Counted from the first letter of the stretch, positions 1-8,749 are shown. The stretch is 64,000 bases of DNA from Halobacillus hunanensis (GCF_900166655.1 NZ_FVZB01000006.1:1302001-1366000), one strand, 5' to 3'. Numbers and translations are program-made. The notes: a model not told the origin generated them from the sequence alone.

Positions 1-2
1 AT

Positions 3-791
3 AATCCCGATGCCATGCGTCAAGTATGGAAATCGTTTGGCACGTACAACCTTGATGAGGATATTGATTTAGCCACATTAAAAGCGATTGACCTCGGAAA
101 TGTGAAGCAGCACGCAACAGATATTTCTTATACTCACCAGCAAATCGGGCAGGCAATGACTGCTATGAGAAAACATCATCCCCATACATTTCCTGTTGTG
201 ATGGGTGGGGATCATTCAATTACAGCGATGTTGATTAAAGGCTGGAAACAAGCCCATCCGGATGAAACAGTCGGTATTCTACAGCTCGATACCCATTTTG
301 ATTTGCGTGACTTGAATGTATTTGGTCCAGCAAATGGTACACCAATCCGCAACTTAATCGAAAGTGGTACCGTCGAAGGCCAACACGTTCACAATATTGG
401 TTTGCATGGATTTTTCAATGCCAAAGAATTGAAGGATTACGCAGATGAGACAGGTGTTCATTATACAACGATGAAACAAACACGGAAAAAAGGAGTAGAC
501 ACTGTCATCAAACGAGCATTGGAGAAGTTGAATGACCAAGTCGACACGATTTACTTAACAGTCGACATGGATGTTTTGGACATCACTCATAATCCCGCTG
601 CTCCTGCAGCAACTCCCGGAGGAATGTACACAGAGGAGTTATTTGAAGCGGTGCAAATCGCCGGGGAACATCCAAAGGTGAAGGCAATGGATATGGTCTG
701 CCTTGACCCGCGTAAAGACGTGGGAGAAATGGCCGTTAAAAGTGCTGTGCATACGATGCTGTCCTTTTTGACAGGCTATTGCAAGCGCTGA
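3..791 (+). CDS. hutG: formimidoylglutamase (arginase family), 5' end cut by window
   Basis: Arginase/ureohydrolase-family enzyme, probably formimidoylglutamase, which hydrolyses N-formimidoyl-glutamate to glutamate and formamide in histidine degradation. The reading frame is open to the left edge (Asn-Pro-Asp-Ala before the first Met at 15), so the real start lies outside. Counting from that Met, the Mn-binding motifs are GGDHS (64-68), DTHFD (92-96) and DMD (184-186), in the order typical of the family. The DxHFDLRD form is closer to HutG than to arginase or agmatinase. A strong terminator follows at once. The hut assignment is family knowledge plus inference; agmatinase cannot be excluded without the N-terminus. 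Confidence 0.75.
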   Translation, partial: NPDAMRQVWKSFGTYNLDEDIDLATLKAIDLGNVKQHATDISYTHQQIGQAMTAMRKHHPHTFPVVMGGDHSITAMLIKGWKQAHPDETVGILQLDTHFDLRDLNVFGPANGTPIRNLIESGTVEGQHVHNIGLHGFFNAKELKDYADETGVHYTTMKQTRKKGVDTVIKRALEKLNDQVDTIYLTVDMDVLDITHNPAAPAATPGGMYTEELFEAVQIAGEHPKVKAMDMVCLDPRKDVGEMAVKSAVHTMLSFLTGYCKR

Positions 792-817
792 AGGCGAAGG
801 TGACTTCGCCTTTTTTT
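791..817 (+). terminator. rho-independent terminator of hutG
   Basis: A 9-bp stem AAGGCGAAG / CTTCGCCTT with a GTGA loop runs into seven T. It starts at the last base of the hutG stop codon, so hutG transcription probably ends here. Confidence 0.85.
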
Positions 818-859
818 AACATCATCTGTCAGAATAATTAAATAATAGGAGGCAGAAGA

Positions 860-2188
860 ATGGAGTCTTTACAAAAAGATTTTCACAGCGAATCATCAGG
901 TCCTTCGAAGGCTCATGTCATTAAGTTTTTTGTATTCAGCCTGATTGGTATTTTCACCTTTTTCATTCCCATTACAATCAATGGTACTTCTTCCATTCCG
1001 CTCGACCATATAGTCACATATATTCAGAGCACCTTTACGTCCCTCGTCCCTTTTTATGCATTCATCGTCATTATTCTCGGGGCTGTCTACCCTTTTATCA
1101 ATCGTACGTGGAATAAAGACGCTGTTACTATCGTTCTATCATTATTTAAAGTGTTCGGTGTCGCTGTGGCTGCCATGCTGATTTTCAATTTTGGCCCTGC
1201 CTGGTTATTCACACCAAACATGGGACCGTTCCTTTTTGACAAACTCGTTATTCCAGTCGGCCTGCTCGTACCGATCGGTGCTGTATTCCTCGCTTTGCTC
1301 GTTGGATATGGGCTGCTGGAATTCATCGGTGTTCTGCTTCAGCCTGTCATGCGTCCGATTTGGAAAACACCGGGGCGTTCAGCGATTGATGCCGTCGCGT
1401 CGTTTGTAGGCAGCTACTCGATCGGACTGTTGATTACGAATCGTGTGTTTAAGGAAGGCAAATATACCGTGAAAGAGGCAACGATTATCGCTACAGGGTT
1501 TTCTACCGTATCCGCGACCTTCATGATTGTCGTAGCGAAGACACTCGGCCTGATGGATCTCTGGAACATCTATTTCTGGGTCACTCTTTTCGTAACCTTT
1601 TTAGTTACCGCCATAACGGTACGCATTTGGCCTTTAAATAAAATTAGCGATGAATATTTTGATGGAGAAGGACAGCCAGAGAAAGTTATCAAGGAAAAAC
1701 GTATTAAAGCAGCTTGGGCACAAGCCATGGAGGCCGCTGAACAATCCCCTTCCTTTGGCAAAAATATATGGATGAACTTAAAAGATGGCTTTATCATGAC
1801 GATGGCCATTCTGCCATCTATCCTCTCCGTTGGTTTGTTAGGGTTAATTCTTGCCGAATTCACACCAGTATTTGATGTCCTGGGCTATATCTTTTATCCA
1901 TTTACTTGGATCATGCAAGTACCCGAACCTATGCTGGCTGCCAAAGCATCAGCCATTGAGATTGCTGAAATGTTCCTGCCTTCCTTATTAGTAGCAGATG
2001 CTCCATTAATCACAAAATTTGTCATTGCTACCGTATCCGTTTCGGCGATCCTGTTCTTTTCAGCTCTCATTCCCTGTATCTTATCAACAGACATACCAGT
2101 AAGTATCCCTAAACTGCTTGTGATCTGGATCGAACGCACCATCCTAACCATCATTATCGTAACACCCATCGCTTACCTATTACTTTAA
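860..2188 (+). CDS. YjiH family membrane protein (nucleoside-recognition GATE domain)
   Basis: A 442-residue polytopic membrane protein with about ten hydrophobic segments and a charged central loop near residues 270-300. It resembles the YjiH family, whose members carry the nucleoside-recognition GATE domain shared with nucleoside transporters and spore maturation proteins. The substrate is unknown. An AGGAGG-like ribosome site (aggaggcag) lies a few bases before the ATG. It is 69 bases downstream of hutG but separated from it by a terminator, so it may have its own promoter. YjiH genes often sit near histidine-utilisation genes, so a link to uptake of a related metabolite is possible but only inferred. 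Confidence 0.7.
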   Translation: MESLQKDFHSESSGPSKAHVIKFFVFSLIGIFTFFIPITINGTSSIPLDHIVTYIQSTFTSLVPFYAFIVIILGAVYPFINRTWNKDAVTIVLSLFKVFGVAVAAMLIFNFGPAWLFTPNMGPFLFDKLVIPVGLLVPIGAVFLALLVGYGLLEFIGVLLQPVMRPIWKTPGRSAIDAVASFVGSYSIGLLITNRVFKEGKYTVKEATIIATGFSTVSATFMIVVAKTLGLMDLWNIYFWVTLFVTFLVTAITVRIWPLNKISDEYFDGEGQPEKVIKEKRIKAAWAQAMEAAEQSPSFGKNIWMNLKDGFIMTMAILPSILSVGLLGLILAEFTPVFDVLGYIFYPFTWIMQVPEPMLAAKASAIEIAEMFLPSLLVADAPLITKFVIATVSVSAILFFSALIPCILSTDIPVSIPKLLVIWIERTILTIIIVTPIAYLLL

Positions 2189-2208
2189 AAACCAATTAAA
2201 CCAATTAT

Positions 2209-2258
2209 CCCCACCTCAGGTCATCCAAATATTGGATGACCTGAGGTGGGGGTTTTTT
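2209..2258. repeat. 39-bp palindromic repeat, copy 1, acting as bidirectional terminator
   Basis: Perfect inverted arms CCACCTCAGGTCATCCA and TGGATGACCTGAGGTGG flank a 5-base loop AATAT, extended here by extra C/G pairs and followed by six T. The identical 17-base arms recur at 39604-39642 with loop TAAAT. Copy 1 stands between the convergent yjiH-like gene and ykfC, where it can end transcription from both sides. Confidence 0.85.
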
Positions 2259-2271
2259 CCATTCTACAAGG

Positions 2272-3285
2272 TTAGTCTATATATCTTCTGGCTCCGGAAA
2301 ATTCAGAAGAGTAGTAGTCTGATTCAAATACTTCAATGATCTCGACGGTACTGCTGGAGTTCGGAGAATGTATCATTTCTCCATCGCCAATATACATACC
2401 AACATGGTGCACGGATCCCTCTCCTTCATTATAAGCAAAGAACAACAAATCCCCTTTTTGTAAGTCCTCTTTAGCAACAGGTGTTCCGTGTGTTGCCTGT
2501 ACAGAGGAATCTCGCGGAATTGTTATGCCGTTTGCCTTATAGATCGTATGGGTGAACCCGGAACAATCAAAACCAAAGCCAGATGCTCCTGCCCACAGGT
2601 ATGGCAATCCTAAAAACTGCTTCCCTGTCTCTACTAGGTCTTGCCCAGTTGGAGCAGGAATATCTTGCTGTGAATTATAAACAGAAACAGCGTCTGAAGC
2701 AATCCATTTCATTCCATCACTCGGTGTTGCGACAAGAGTCATCTCCCCTACTTGAGCAACAACCGGAAGTTTCGTATTAAAGCTGATTTCCTTAAACTTA
2801 CCTTGACGTTGTTTACCATCATAAAGCCATGCGGTCGTATCTGTAACAAGAGCAAATGATTTAGTCTCTTTTAACGCAGCAAAATAGTTTTCATCTGCCA
2901 GTTGAACTTTTGGCATCCACGCAGGGTAGCCTAGTTCGTTCTTCGGTGTCGGCTGACCGTGAACAGCTACTTTAACCCAATCGCCACTCTCTTCAAGGAT
3001 TGTAACTTCCTGCCCATATAAAGCCTGTGTTTGCAGATTACCTACCAGCCAAAGCTTTTGATCAAGGGTCATACTTTCTGTCCATTTCCACATGTCTACC
3101 GGATTTCCTACAGACGGTTCATCAACTGGGCGGGTAATATCAGGTTCAGACCATAGAGTTGCTACGGAAACATCGACATAAGCAGTCTCACCCTTCACAC
3201 CTTCCTCTGCTTGGGACGTTAACGGAGCAGACAAGCAGGATACGAGAATGAGAGCTAGCACAAACATAGACCATTTCTTAATCAA
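2272..3285 (-). CDS. ykfC: gamma-D-glutamyl-L-diamino acid endopeptidase (NlpC/P60, SH3b)
   Basis: Secreted murein-peptide endopeptidase of 337 residues. A signal peptide occupies about residues 1-26, followed by two SH3b-like regions (about 35-130 and 140-205) and a C-terminal NlpC/P60 domain (about 212-337). Catalytic residues are visible as C241 (FDCSGF), H294 (HHVGMYIG) and H306 (MIHSP). This matches YkfC, which cuts after L-Ala-D-Glu in wall peptides. It is the last gene of a three-gene operon with the epimerase ykfB (20-base gap) and a DUF819 membrane protein, and the operon ends at the palindrome at 2209-2258. Length and architecture fit the SH3b-containing YkfC subtype. Confidence 0.88.
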   Translation of the reverse strand: MIKKWSMFVLALILVSCLSAPLTSQAEEGVKGETAYVDVSVATLWSEPDITRPVDEPSVGNPVDMWKWTESMTLDQKLWLVGNLQTQALYGQEVTILEESGDWVKVAVHGQPTPKNELGYPAWMPKVQLADENYFAALKETKSFALVTDTTAWLYDGKQRQGKFKEISFNTKLPVVAQVGEMTLVATPSDGMKWIASDAVSVYNSQQDIPAPTGQDLVETGKQFLGLPYLWAGASGFGFDCSGFTHTIYKANGITIPRDSSVQATHGTPVAKEDLQKGDLLFFAYNEGEGSVHHVGMYIGDGEMIHSPNSSSTVEIIEVFESDYYSSEFSGARRYID

Positions 3286-3305
3286 GATAAAACACCTCCA
3301 AATTT

Positions 3306-4370
3306 TTAATTAAAACCAATCCCAGGGTCATCTGATAAGCGAATTTTATTTCCTTCGAATTGCATACCTCCTTTCATGTTTTCATCAGTCATCCATATAG
3401 GAGCATCTAAATCATAATACGTAATGTTTGGATGAGCGGCTGCCAAATGGCTTGCAGCTGTTACAGAAACCACCGATTCCATCATGCTTCCGATCATGCA
3501 TTGAATCCCTGCCGCTTCACACATATCAGCGATCTGCCAGGCGCGGCGTATCCCGCCACACTTCATTAGCTTAATATTTATGAGATCTACTGCCCCAAGT
3601 TGTACGAGCCTTGATGCATCTCTTGGGGTGAAGACACTTTCGTCTGCCATAATCGGAGTTGAAACATGGTCCCTGACAAATTTCAACCCTTCCAGGTCAT
3701 TGGCAGGAACAGGCTGCTCTACAAGTTCAATCCCCCATTTCTCCCGCTCCATAAATTGAATAATATGAACAGCTTGCTTACTAATCCAGCCTTGATTTGC
3801 ATCCAGACGCAGCAGGACATCATCACCCACTGCTTCTCGTACTTTTTCAATACGAAGGAGATCTAGTCTCTCATCATTGCCGACCTTGATTTTTAATACA
3901 TTAAATCCTTCCGCCACTTTTTCCCTGGCAGATTGATACATCAATTGGGGATCATCGATGCTGATAGTCATATCTGTTTCCAGCTTGTTTGTATAACCTC
4001 CAAGCAGGGCGTAAAGCGGCAAGTTAAACAGTTTGCAATAGGCATCATGTAAAGCGATATCTACTGCCGCTTTAGCACTGGTATTGCCCGCACAGCTTTT
4101 CTCCAGCTCCATATTCACTTTATTTAGGAAAAGAATATCCTTATTTAGTGCAGCCTCCTTGAGCGGCCCGTTAACAGCTGTCATGATTCCTTCCAAGGAT
4201 TCACCAGTAATTTGCCAGGTAGAAGCAGCCGAACCCACCCCGGTTACTCCATTCTCCAATTCAACATGCACATCTACTACATCAATTTTTGTAACGCTTC
4301 TTAGGGACGTTTTAAACGGCTGTTTCAGTTGAACTGAACGCCTCTTACAGCCTAGATTAATAATCTTCAC
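3306..4370 (-). CDS. ykfB: L-Ala-D/L-Glu (dipeptide) epimerase, enolase superfamily
   Basis: A 354-residue enolase-superfamily enzyme that epimerises L-Ala-D-Glu, released from murein, to L-Ala-L-Glu so that it can be degraded. Visible active-site elements are the KxK motif (K160, K162), the metal ligands D190 (LDANQGW), E218 (VEQP) and D243 (ADES), and a second-base lysine K267 (NIKLMK). They are spaced as in muconate-lactonizing-type epimerases. It lies between the DUF819 gene (18-base gap) and ykfC, which supplies the dipeptide. The context supports Ala-Glu as substrate, though other dipeptide specificities exist in this family. Confidence 0.88.
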   Translation of the reverse strand: MKIINLGCKRRSVQLKQPFKTSLRSVTKIDVVDVHVELENGVTGVGSAASTWQITGESLEGIMTAVNGPLKEAALNKDILFLNKVNMELEKSCAGNTSAKAAVDIALHDAYCKLFNLPLYALLGGYTNKLETDMTISIDDPQLMYQSAREKVAEGFNVLKIKVGNDERLDLLRIEKVREAVGDDVLLRLDANQGWISKQAVHIIQFMEREKWGIELVEQPVPANDLEGLKFVRDHVSTPIMADESVFTPRDASRLVQLGAVDLINIKLMKCGGIRRAWQIADMCEAAGIQCMIGSMMESVVSVTAASHLAAAHPNITYYDLDAPIWMTDENMKGGMQFEGNKIRLSDDPGIGFN

Positions 4371-4388
4371 AACGATGTCTCCTCTTTA

Positions 4389-5561
4389 TTACAAGAATGA
4401 TAGAATTTTTGCTACAAGTAATCCGTAATAGGTACCAAGGAAAGAACCAGCAAGAGCCATTAATACTCCAATAGGAATTAAAGACCTGTGGTAAGTCCCC
4501 GCAAGCAATGGTGCTGAAGCCATACCGCCGATATTCGCAAGACTCGATACACCTAATGTGAAGAGATCCATCTTAAACAACTTAGCTACCAGCATAAGGA
4601 CCAATCCATGAATCGCTAAAATGACGAAGCCAGATACGATATAGATCGGCGCTTGGAACAACTGGGAGAAGTCAGCTCGGGAAGCAATTAATGCGATCAC
4701 AATATAAAGCAATACATTTGCTATATCCATTGAACCAGGGACCTTCGAAATTCGAGTCATGGCAAGCAATACCCCGACAATAGACACAATGAAAATCGTC
4801 CACGTTGTTGCATTGACTACTGTTCCGAATTCAGGAAGCAGCTCCCCAAATTTAGCAGCTACGGCTGAAGTAAAAATGGCGATAGAGATCAAACCCATTA
4901 TGTGCACAAATGAAATGGACTTTTGCTGTTTTTCCTCATATTCTTCCTTCAAATCAGCTGTAATTTCATCAAGATGAGATGTATCGGCTTTTGCCCATTT
5001 ATTGAAAACCGTAGCAAAAGGAACAAGCCAGAACATAATCATGACCCATGTGGAATAATTGACTGTATCCATGATCAAGGCATAACCGAATATGTTCTCA
5101 GGCACATCGAGGATCCCCTGAATAATCACCATATTCGCTGATCCGCCCGTCCAGCTTCCTGCCAGCGCCCCGAAAGCCTGCCAAGTTTCAGGTGCATATA
5201 ACCCCTGGAACATTAAATAAGTGAGCACGAAACCGAGGATGATACTAAATGAGGCGGCCACGTAGCCAATCAGCATTTTAGGCCCCAGTTTAACTAGCTT
5301 TCTTAAGTCACAGTTTAATAACATTAATAAAATTAACATTGGTAATAAAGCATCTCTTACTGAACCATACGTCGAATCAATCGACTCCGTCTCTCCGATA
5401 ATGCCGCTGGTTTTCAAGATTGCGCCGCTAAAATAAATCAGTACAATACCTGGCACATACTTAAAAAATTTGCTCTTGGTGCTCGATTCGAAGTAGGCGA
5501 TCAAACCCGCCAGTCCAACGACCACACCAAGGTACAAAAATCCTCCTTCAATCATGTTCAT
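4389..5561 (-). CDS. DUF819 family membrane protein (YjcL-like), possible murein-peptide or amino-acid transporter
   Basis: A 390-residue membrane protein with about ten hydrophobic segments and one long hydrophilic stretch near residues 195-215 (rich in Lys and Glu). It matches the DUF819/YjcL family. No transport substrate is established. As first gene of the ykfB-ykfC operon it would be well placed to move murein-derived peptides or amino acids, but that is inferred from context only. The conserved GSWTGGSANM stretch near residue 135 and the glycine-rich SSLANIGGMASAP near residue 340 could be re-entrant or substrate-contact elements. Confidence 0.75.
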   Translation of the reverse strand: MNMIEGGFLYLGVVVGLAGLIAYFESSTKSKFFKYVPGIVLIYFSGAILKTSGIIGETESIDSTYGSVRDALLPMLILLMLLNCDLRKLVKLGPKMLIGYVAASFSIILGFVLTYLMFQGLYAPETWQAFGALAGSWTGGSANMVIIQGILDVPENIFGYALIMDTVNYSTWVMIMFWLVPFATVFNKWAKADTSHLDEITADLKEEYEEKQQKSISFVHIMGLISIAIFTSAVAAKFGELLPEFGTVVNATTWTIFIVSIVGVLLAMTRISKVPGSMDIANVLLYIVIALIASRADFSQLFQAPIYIVSGFVILAIHGLVLMLVAKLFKMDLFTLGVSSLANIGGMASAPLLAGTYHRSLIPIGVLMALAGSFLGTYYGLLVAKILSFL

Positions 5562-5584
5562 TCCCCCTATTTTAATTTAAATAT

Positions 5585-5628
5585 AAAAAACCCAGCTGCA
5601 AGAATCGTATTCTTGTCAGCTGGGTTTT
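5585..5628 (-). terminator. terminator of DUF454-DUF3870 genes
   Basis: Arms CCCAGCTG(c)AAGAAT and ATTCTTG(t)CAGCTGGG form a long stem around a CGT loop, with A/T runs on both sides. It follows the minus-strand gene ending at 5658 and precedes the next operon start. Confidence 0.85.
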
Positions 5629-5657
5629 ATCAACGAGAAGTTAGATAAAGCAGCTCT

Positions 5658-5975
5658 CTACTTATTTAGTGCTTCTTTATATTTATAATAGGCTTGTTTA
5701 AAAGCTACAATTAATGCTTTTTGAGAAGAGCCAAAATAGCGTGCCTGTACCTCTTTAGCAGCCCCGTCATAATCCAATATACTCCGCCCTGCAAAAAGAC
5801 TTTGCACAAACTTAACGGTAATTCCCATCATGGCAGTGCACTCCACATCCACAATGAGATCTGTTTCTGGATCAATAACGAACCCTATGAAAAAACCATC
5901 ATACTTTTTCGTGATAGGGTTATTACCTGGGGATTTTGCCTCCCCGACTACATAACAAGTTCCACTGGCATACAC
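5658..5975 (-). CDS. DUF3870 domain protein
   Basis: A small cytoplasmic protein of 105 residues that matches DUF3870: YVVGEAKSPGNNPIT near the N-terminus, then a hydrophobic strand, and SSQKALIVAFKQAYYKYK near the end. Function unknown. The open frame extends much further upstream (to 6338) but that part overlaps the DUF454 gene and shows no domain. GTG at 5975 is chosen because a GGAGAG site precedes it by 8-10 bases and a good promoter lies at 6085-6113, inside the longer frame. A nearby GTG at 5984 has the ribosome site directly against it and is less likely. Confidence 0.75.
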   Translation of the reverse strand: MYASGTCYVVGEAKSPGNNPITKKYDGFFIGFVIDPETDLIVDVECTAMMGITVKFVQSLFAGRSILDYDGAAKEVQARYFGSSQKALIVAFKQAYYKYKEALNK

Positions 5976-6084
5976 TTTATTCACTCTCCAGATCAATCCG
6001 GCATCTTCCGCACGGATTACCTGTTCGATAGGGAACGGGCAGCCGTTACGAAATGTAGATGTTCTCGGAGGTAGTTTTGAAAAA

Positions 6085-6113
6085 ATAGTACCATGAAATG
6101 AATTCGCTTTCAA
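6085..6113 (-). promoter_or_regulatory. sigma-A promoter for DUF3870 gene
   Basis: On the minus strand, -35 TTGAAA (6108-6113) and -10 TACTAT (6085-6090) are separated by 17 bases. Transcription would start near 6078, leaving a leader of about 100 bases before the GTG at 5975. The leader contains short possible stems (for instance TCCG/CGGA) but no RNA family I recognise. Confidence 0.6.
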
Positions 6114-6217
6114 ATAATTGTTGAAAATTATTGAAAAATGTGACTTTCTCCTTATCCCCAAACCAAAGCTAAATAGCGTAGACCGCCGAGGCGGATTTAA
6201 CCTTTCTGGAAAAGCCA

Positions 6218-6589
6218 TCACCTCAAAGTCTTTTGAGACAGAATGAACCACGTAAAGTAGGCCGCTACTAACATCATGATGATTCGTACGAACACCAACG
6301 GTACAATAAAAAAGGCAGAATAGATAATGGAAATCCACAATGTGGCAACTCCGAGCACCTTCGCTTTTAATGGAATTCCCTTTCCTGCACGAAAGTTTTG
6401 AATATAGCTACCGAACCACTTATTATGGATAAGCCATTGGTAAAGTCTATTCGAGCTTCGTACAAAACATGCAGCTGAAAGTAATAAAAATGGTGTAGTC
6501 GGTATTAAAGGCAGGACGATCCCTATTATACCTAAGGCCAGAGATAGACTGCCAATAATAATCAAACTAACTTGTATCACTAATTTCAT
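6218..6589 (-). CDS. DUF454 (YbaN) family inner-membrane protein
   Basis: A 123-residue protein with an N-terminal hydrophobic hairpin (about residues 5-40), the motif GIVLPLIPTTPFLLL, a short loop with WLIHNKWFG, and two more hydrophobic segments at the C-terminus. This pattern is typical of the YbaN/DUF454 family, of unknown function. The ATG at 6589 is chosen because AAGGA lies 7 bases upstream; an earlier ATG at 6631 touches the repeat element starting at 6635 and lacks a clear ribosome site. The gene shares its terminator with the downstream DUF3870 gene, which also has its own promoter. Confidence 0.75.
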   Translation of the reverse strand: MKLVIQVSLIIIGSLSLALGIIGIVLPLIPTTPFLLLSAACFVRSSNRLYQWLIHNKWFGSYIQNFRAGKGIPLKAKVLGVATLWISIIYSAFFIVPLVFVRIIMMLVAAYFTWFILSQKTLR

Positions 6590-6634
6590 AATCAAGTCCT
6601 TCGTTTCTTTAGAAGTAGCTGATTTTGTCATAAA

Positions 6635-6940
6635 GAGGCTGAGACAATCTAAACTTCTTAAGTAAAAAGACGAACAATGTACTTTTTAGCGGAGAAAATA
6701 CCCGGAATCTCCTGCGGGAGGAAAGACCTAGATGAGACCCCGCAGTGTGTCAGCACAAGGAAGGCAGTAAAAATAAGGAAGTTCGGTTAAAACCGGCCTG
6801 TCCTGTGCCAACACCGGACGACCCCCCTACGCGCGAGGACCGCGGAAAGCGAAGTATATTTCCGTAGCGGATTATAGGCACCCTTCATAATTTTTACTTA
6901 GTTCGGACTTTTACTTGGTAAAATCACTTTTGTCCAACCC
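6635..6940. repeat. Bacillaceae dispersed repeat element with inverted ends
   Basis: A non-coding element of about 300 bp bounded by GAGGCTGAGACAA (6635-6647) and its near inverse TTTGTCCAACCC (6929-6940). Inner inverted arms TAAGTAAAAAGACGAAC (6659-6675) and GTTCGGACTTTTACTTG (6901-6917) also match imperfectly. The interior has the recognisable motifs TCCTGCGGGAGGAAAG, GAGACCCCGCAG and CGCGGAAAGCGAAG, which I recall from many Bacillaceae intergenic regions. The middle (about 6745-6835) departs from the usual version and may be rearranged. No open frame of note; it lies between the DUF454 and YihY genes. Confidence 0.7.
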
Positions 6941-6950
6941 ATTATTATTT

Positions 6951-7778
6951 TTACTTCACGTTCGCCTTTTTCCTGCGGTGATGGACCACATTGATCTCTG
7001 CGCCAATCATTAATATAATCCCCGTAATAAAGAACCAAAGCATTAAAATAATGACCCCTCCTAGACTGCCATACGTCGCCGAATAATTACCAAAATTGCT
7101 GACATAAAAGGAAAAGGCAAGGGAAATAAGCTGCCACAGAACTGCCGTAATTATTGCTCCGGGCAAAATCTCTTTAAAGGGTAACGTTTTGTTTGGTGCA
7201 ACATGATATAACGCCATTAACACTACACTCATTACAACTATACTAATTACCCAGCGAAGTACTTGAAATAAGATCACTGTGGCCTCGGGGAGTCCTAAGA
7301 ATGCTTGTAAGAAATTAATAAGCACATCACCAAAGATCGGCAAAGTAAGAGCGACGACAATCGCTATGATCATCCCTAGTGTAAGCAAGATGGATAGTAA
7401 TCTGATCTTAATAAACGATCTCGTCTCTTCTACATTATAAGCCATATTTGATGATTGTATAAATGCGTTAACGCCGCTTGAAGCTGACCATAATGTACCA
7501 ATAATACCAATGGTCAGTAACCCGCCTTTAGGCTGCGCGACAAGATTGACAATATTTTCACGATACGTCTCCACCGTGCCTCCTGGCGCCACATTTTGCA
7601 AGAAATCTATGGCTGTTTCAGGATCGATATTTAAATAAGGCAGGATAGATAATAGCAGGATAAGCATAGGAACAATTGCAAGTAAGTAATAATAGGCCTG
7701 AGCCGCACCTAATATCGGAACATTATCTTTCTGGAATTCATCCAGAATCTCTTTCGAATAACTAATCACTTTCTTCAT
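6951..7778 (-). CDS. YihY/BrkB family inner-membrane protein
   Basis: A 275-residue membrane protein of the YihY/BrkB (UPF0761) family. About six hydrophobic segments are visible, with the family motifs AAQAYYYLLAIVPML near residue 30, GTLWSASSGVNAF near residue 95 and NFGNYSATYGSLGGVI near residue 230. Its biochemical function is not known; it is not an RNase despite an old name for the family. ATG at 7778 is used because AGGAGG lies 6 bases before it; the longer frame begins with a TTG that overlaps that ribosome site. Its 3' end abuts the repeat element at 6635-6940. Confidence 0.85.
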   Translation of the reverse strand: MKKVISYSKEILDEFQKDNVPILGAAQAYYYLLAIVPMLILLLSILPYLNIDPETAIDFLQNVAPGGTVETYRENIVNLVAQPKGGLLTIGIIGTLWSASSGVNAFIQSSNMAYNVEETRSFIKIRLLSILLTLGMIIAIVVALTLPIFGDVLINFLQAFLGLPEATVILFQVLRWVISIVVMSVVLMALYHVAPNKTLPFKEILPGAIITAVLWQLISLAFSFYVSNFGNYSATYGSLGGVIILMLWFFITGIILMIGAEINVVHHRRKKANVK

Positions 7779-7863
7779 AAAAGGCCTCCTCAAACTAGTT
7801 ATATAAATACTTCCCTGTTTTTCCTAGTCGATAACCTTAAAATGATAGAAAGACTGCTTTGGC

Positions 7864-8676
7864 CTATTTATTCTCGGCCTTGTTCGAGTTATGAAAGAAT
7901 TCCAGTAAGGTTTTCTCTATCTTTTGAAAGTACTCCCCTATTTCAACAGGATGAATGAAAATTTCATGGTTGTTTACTTGTTCATAATCAATGTGCCAGA
8001 TCAGTCCCTCACCAGGTAGTAAGAAAACAATTTGATCAAACTTGGACTGATCCTCCACAAAATTGGAAACCATAAAAGCCAGATTATCTAACTCCTGTTC
8101 GTTATGTAAGAAATCCTTTAAAAAGCTTCGTAAGGAAACATCTACTTCTTCATCCTGAACCATTCTCTCCAATACTACCGTTTCTGCAGCATGTAACCCA
8201 TCAAACATATCATCTGATAACTGGATCGTTTGTAAATCACTCCTGCCATGATTAGCACTCTCTAAACCATAGTGGCTGCGCAAAATGGACTCAAACCCCT
8301 CATAGTTTTTATGAACCCAGAACGTATGCTCATGGCTATGGATTTCCTGTATTAGTGAATGCTCTTGATTGATAGAATGAATAAGCGCAACACGTTCTCT
8401 TTCTATATTTACACATCGTACTTTTTTCGTTGATTGGACTAACAAATGCAGCAAATCTTCTAATCCACTAGCAATATTGCTTGGCTTATCATCATCCCAG
8501 TACCCCTTTTGTCTTAAAGACGTTTCCGCTTCATATACAAAGCGGTCAAACTCTGCCTCGTTTTGAATTAACTTATGGTCATTGAGAATCTGACTAGCAA
8601 CTTGTTCGTAACCGCACATCACTAATGCTGACACTAACTCATTTACAGTAAGCTTGATTGTCCCTTTATCGATCAT
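7864..8676 (-). CDS. unrecognised cytoplasmic protein, divergent from the helicase gene
   Basis: A 270-residue soluble protein that I do not recognise. It is acidic, has no signal peptide or membrane segment, and is mainly alternating helix and strand in appearance. Residues 1-70 look helical (MCGYEQVASQIL, FDRFVYEAETSLRQKGYWDDD), and residues 200-260 contain hydrophobic strands (FDQIVFLLPGEGLIWHIDYEQV). The start ATG has AAGGAGGG just upstream. The gene is divergent from the 895-residue helicase gene, sharing a 138-base intergenic region, so the two may be co-regulated. A regulatory or partner role is possible but unsupported. Confidence 0.6.
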   Translation of the reverse strand: MIDKGTIKLTVNELVSALVMCGYEQVASQILNDHKLIQNEAEFDRFVYEAETSLRQKGYWDDDKPSNIASGLEDLLHLLVQSTKKVRCVNIERERVALIHSINQEHSLIQEIHSHEHTFWVHKNYEGFESILRSHYGLESANHGRSDLQTIQLSDDMFDGLHAAETVVLERMVQDEEVDVSLRSFLKDFLHNEQELDNLAFMVSNFVEDQSKFDQIVFLLPGEGLIWHIDYEQVNNHEIFIHPVEIGEYFQKIEKTLLEFFHNSNKAENK

Positions 8677-8749
8677 GCAATCCCTCCTTAACTATACTTC
8701 ATACTATACATGAAATTTCCTCAATTTTTCCACTTTCAATTACGCTAGC

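Noticed and set aside
5976-6338. N-terminal extension of the DUF3870 protein
   Set aside because: It overlaps the DUF454 gene, has no domain, and contains a good promoter; the GTG at 5975 with its ribosome site is preferred.
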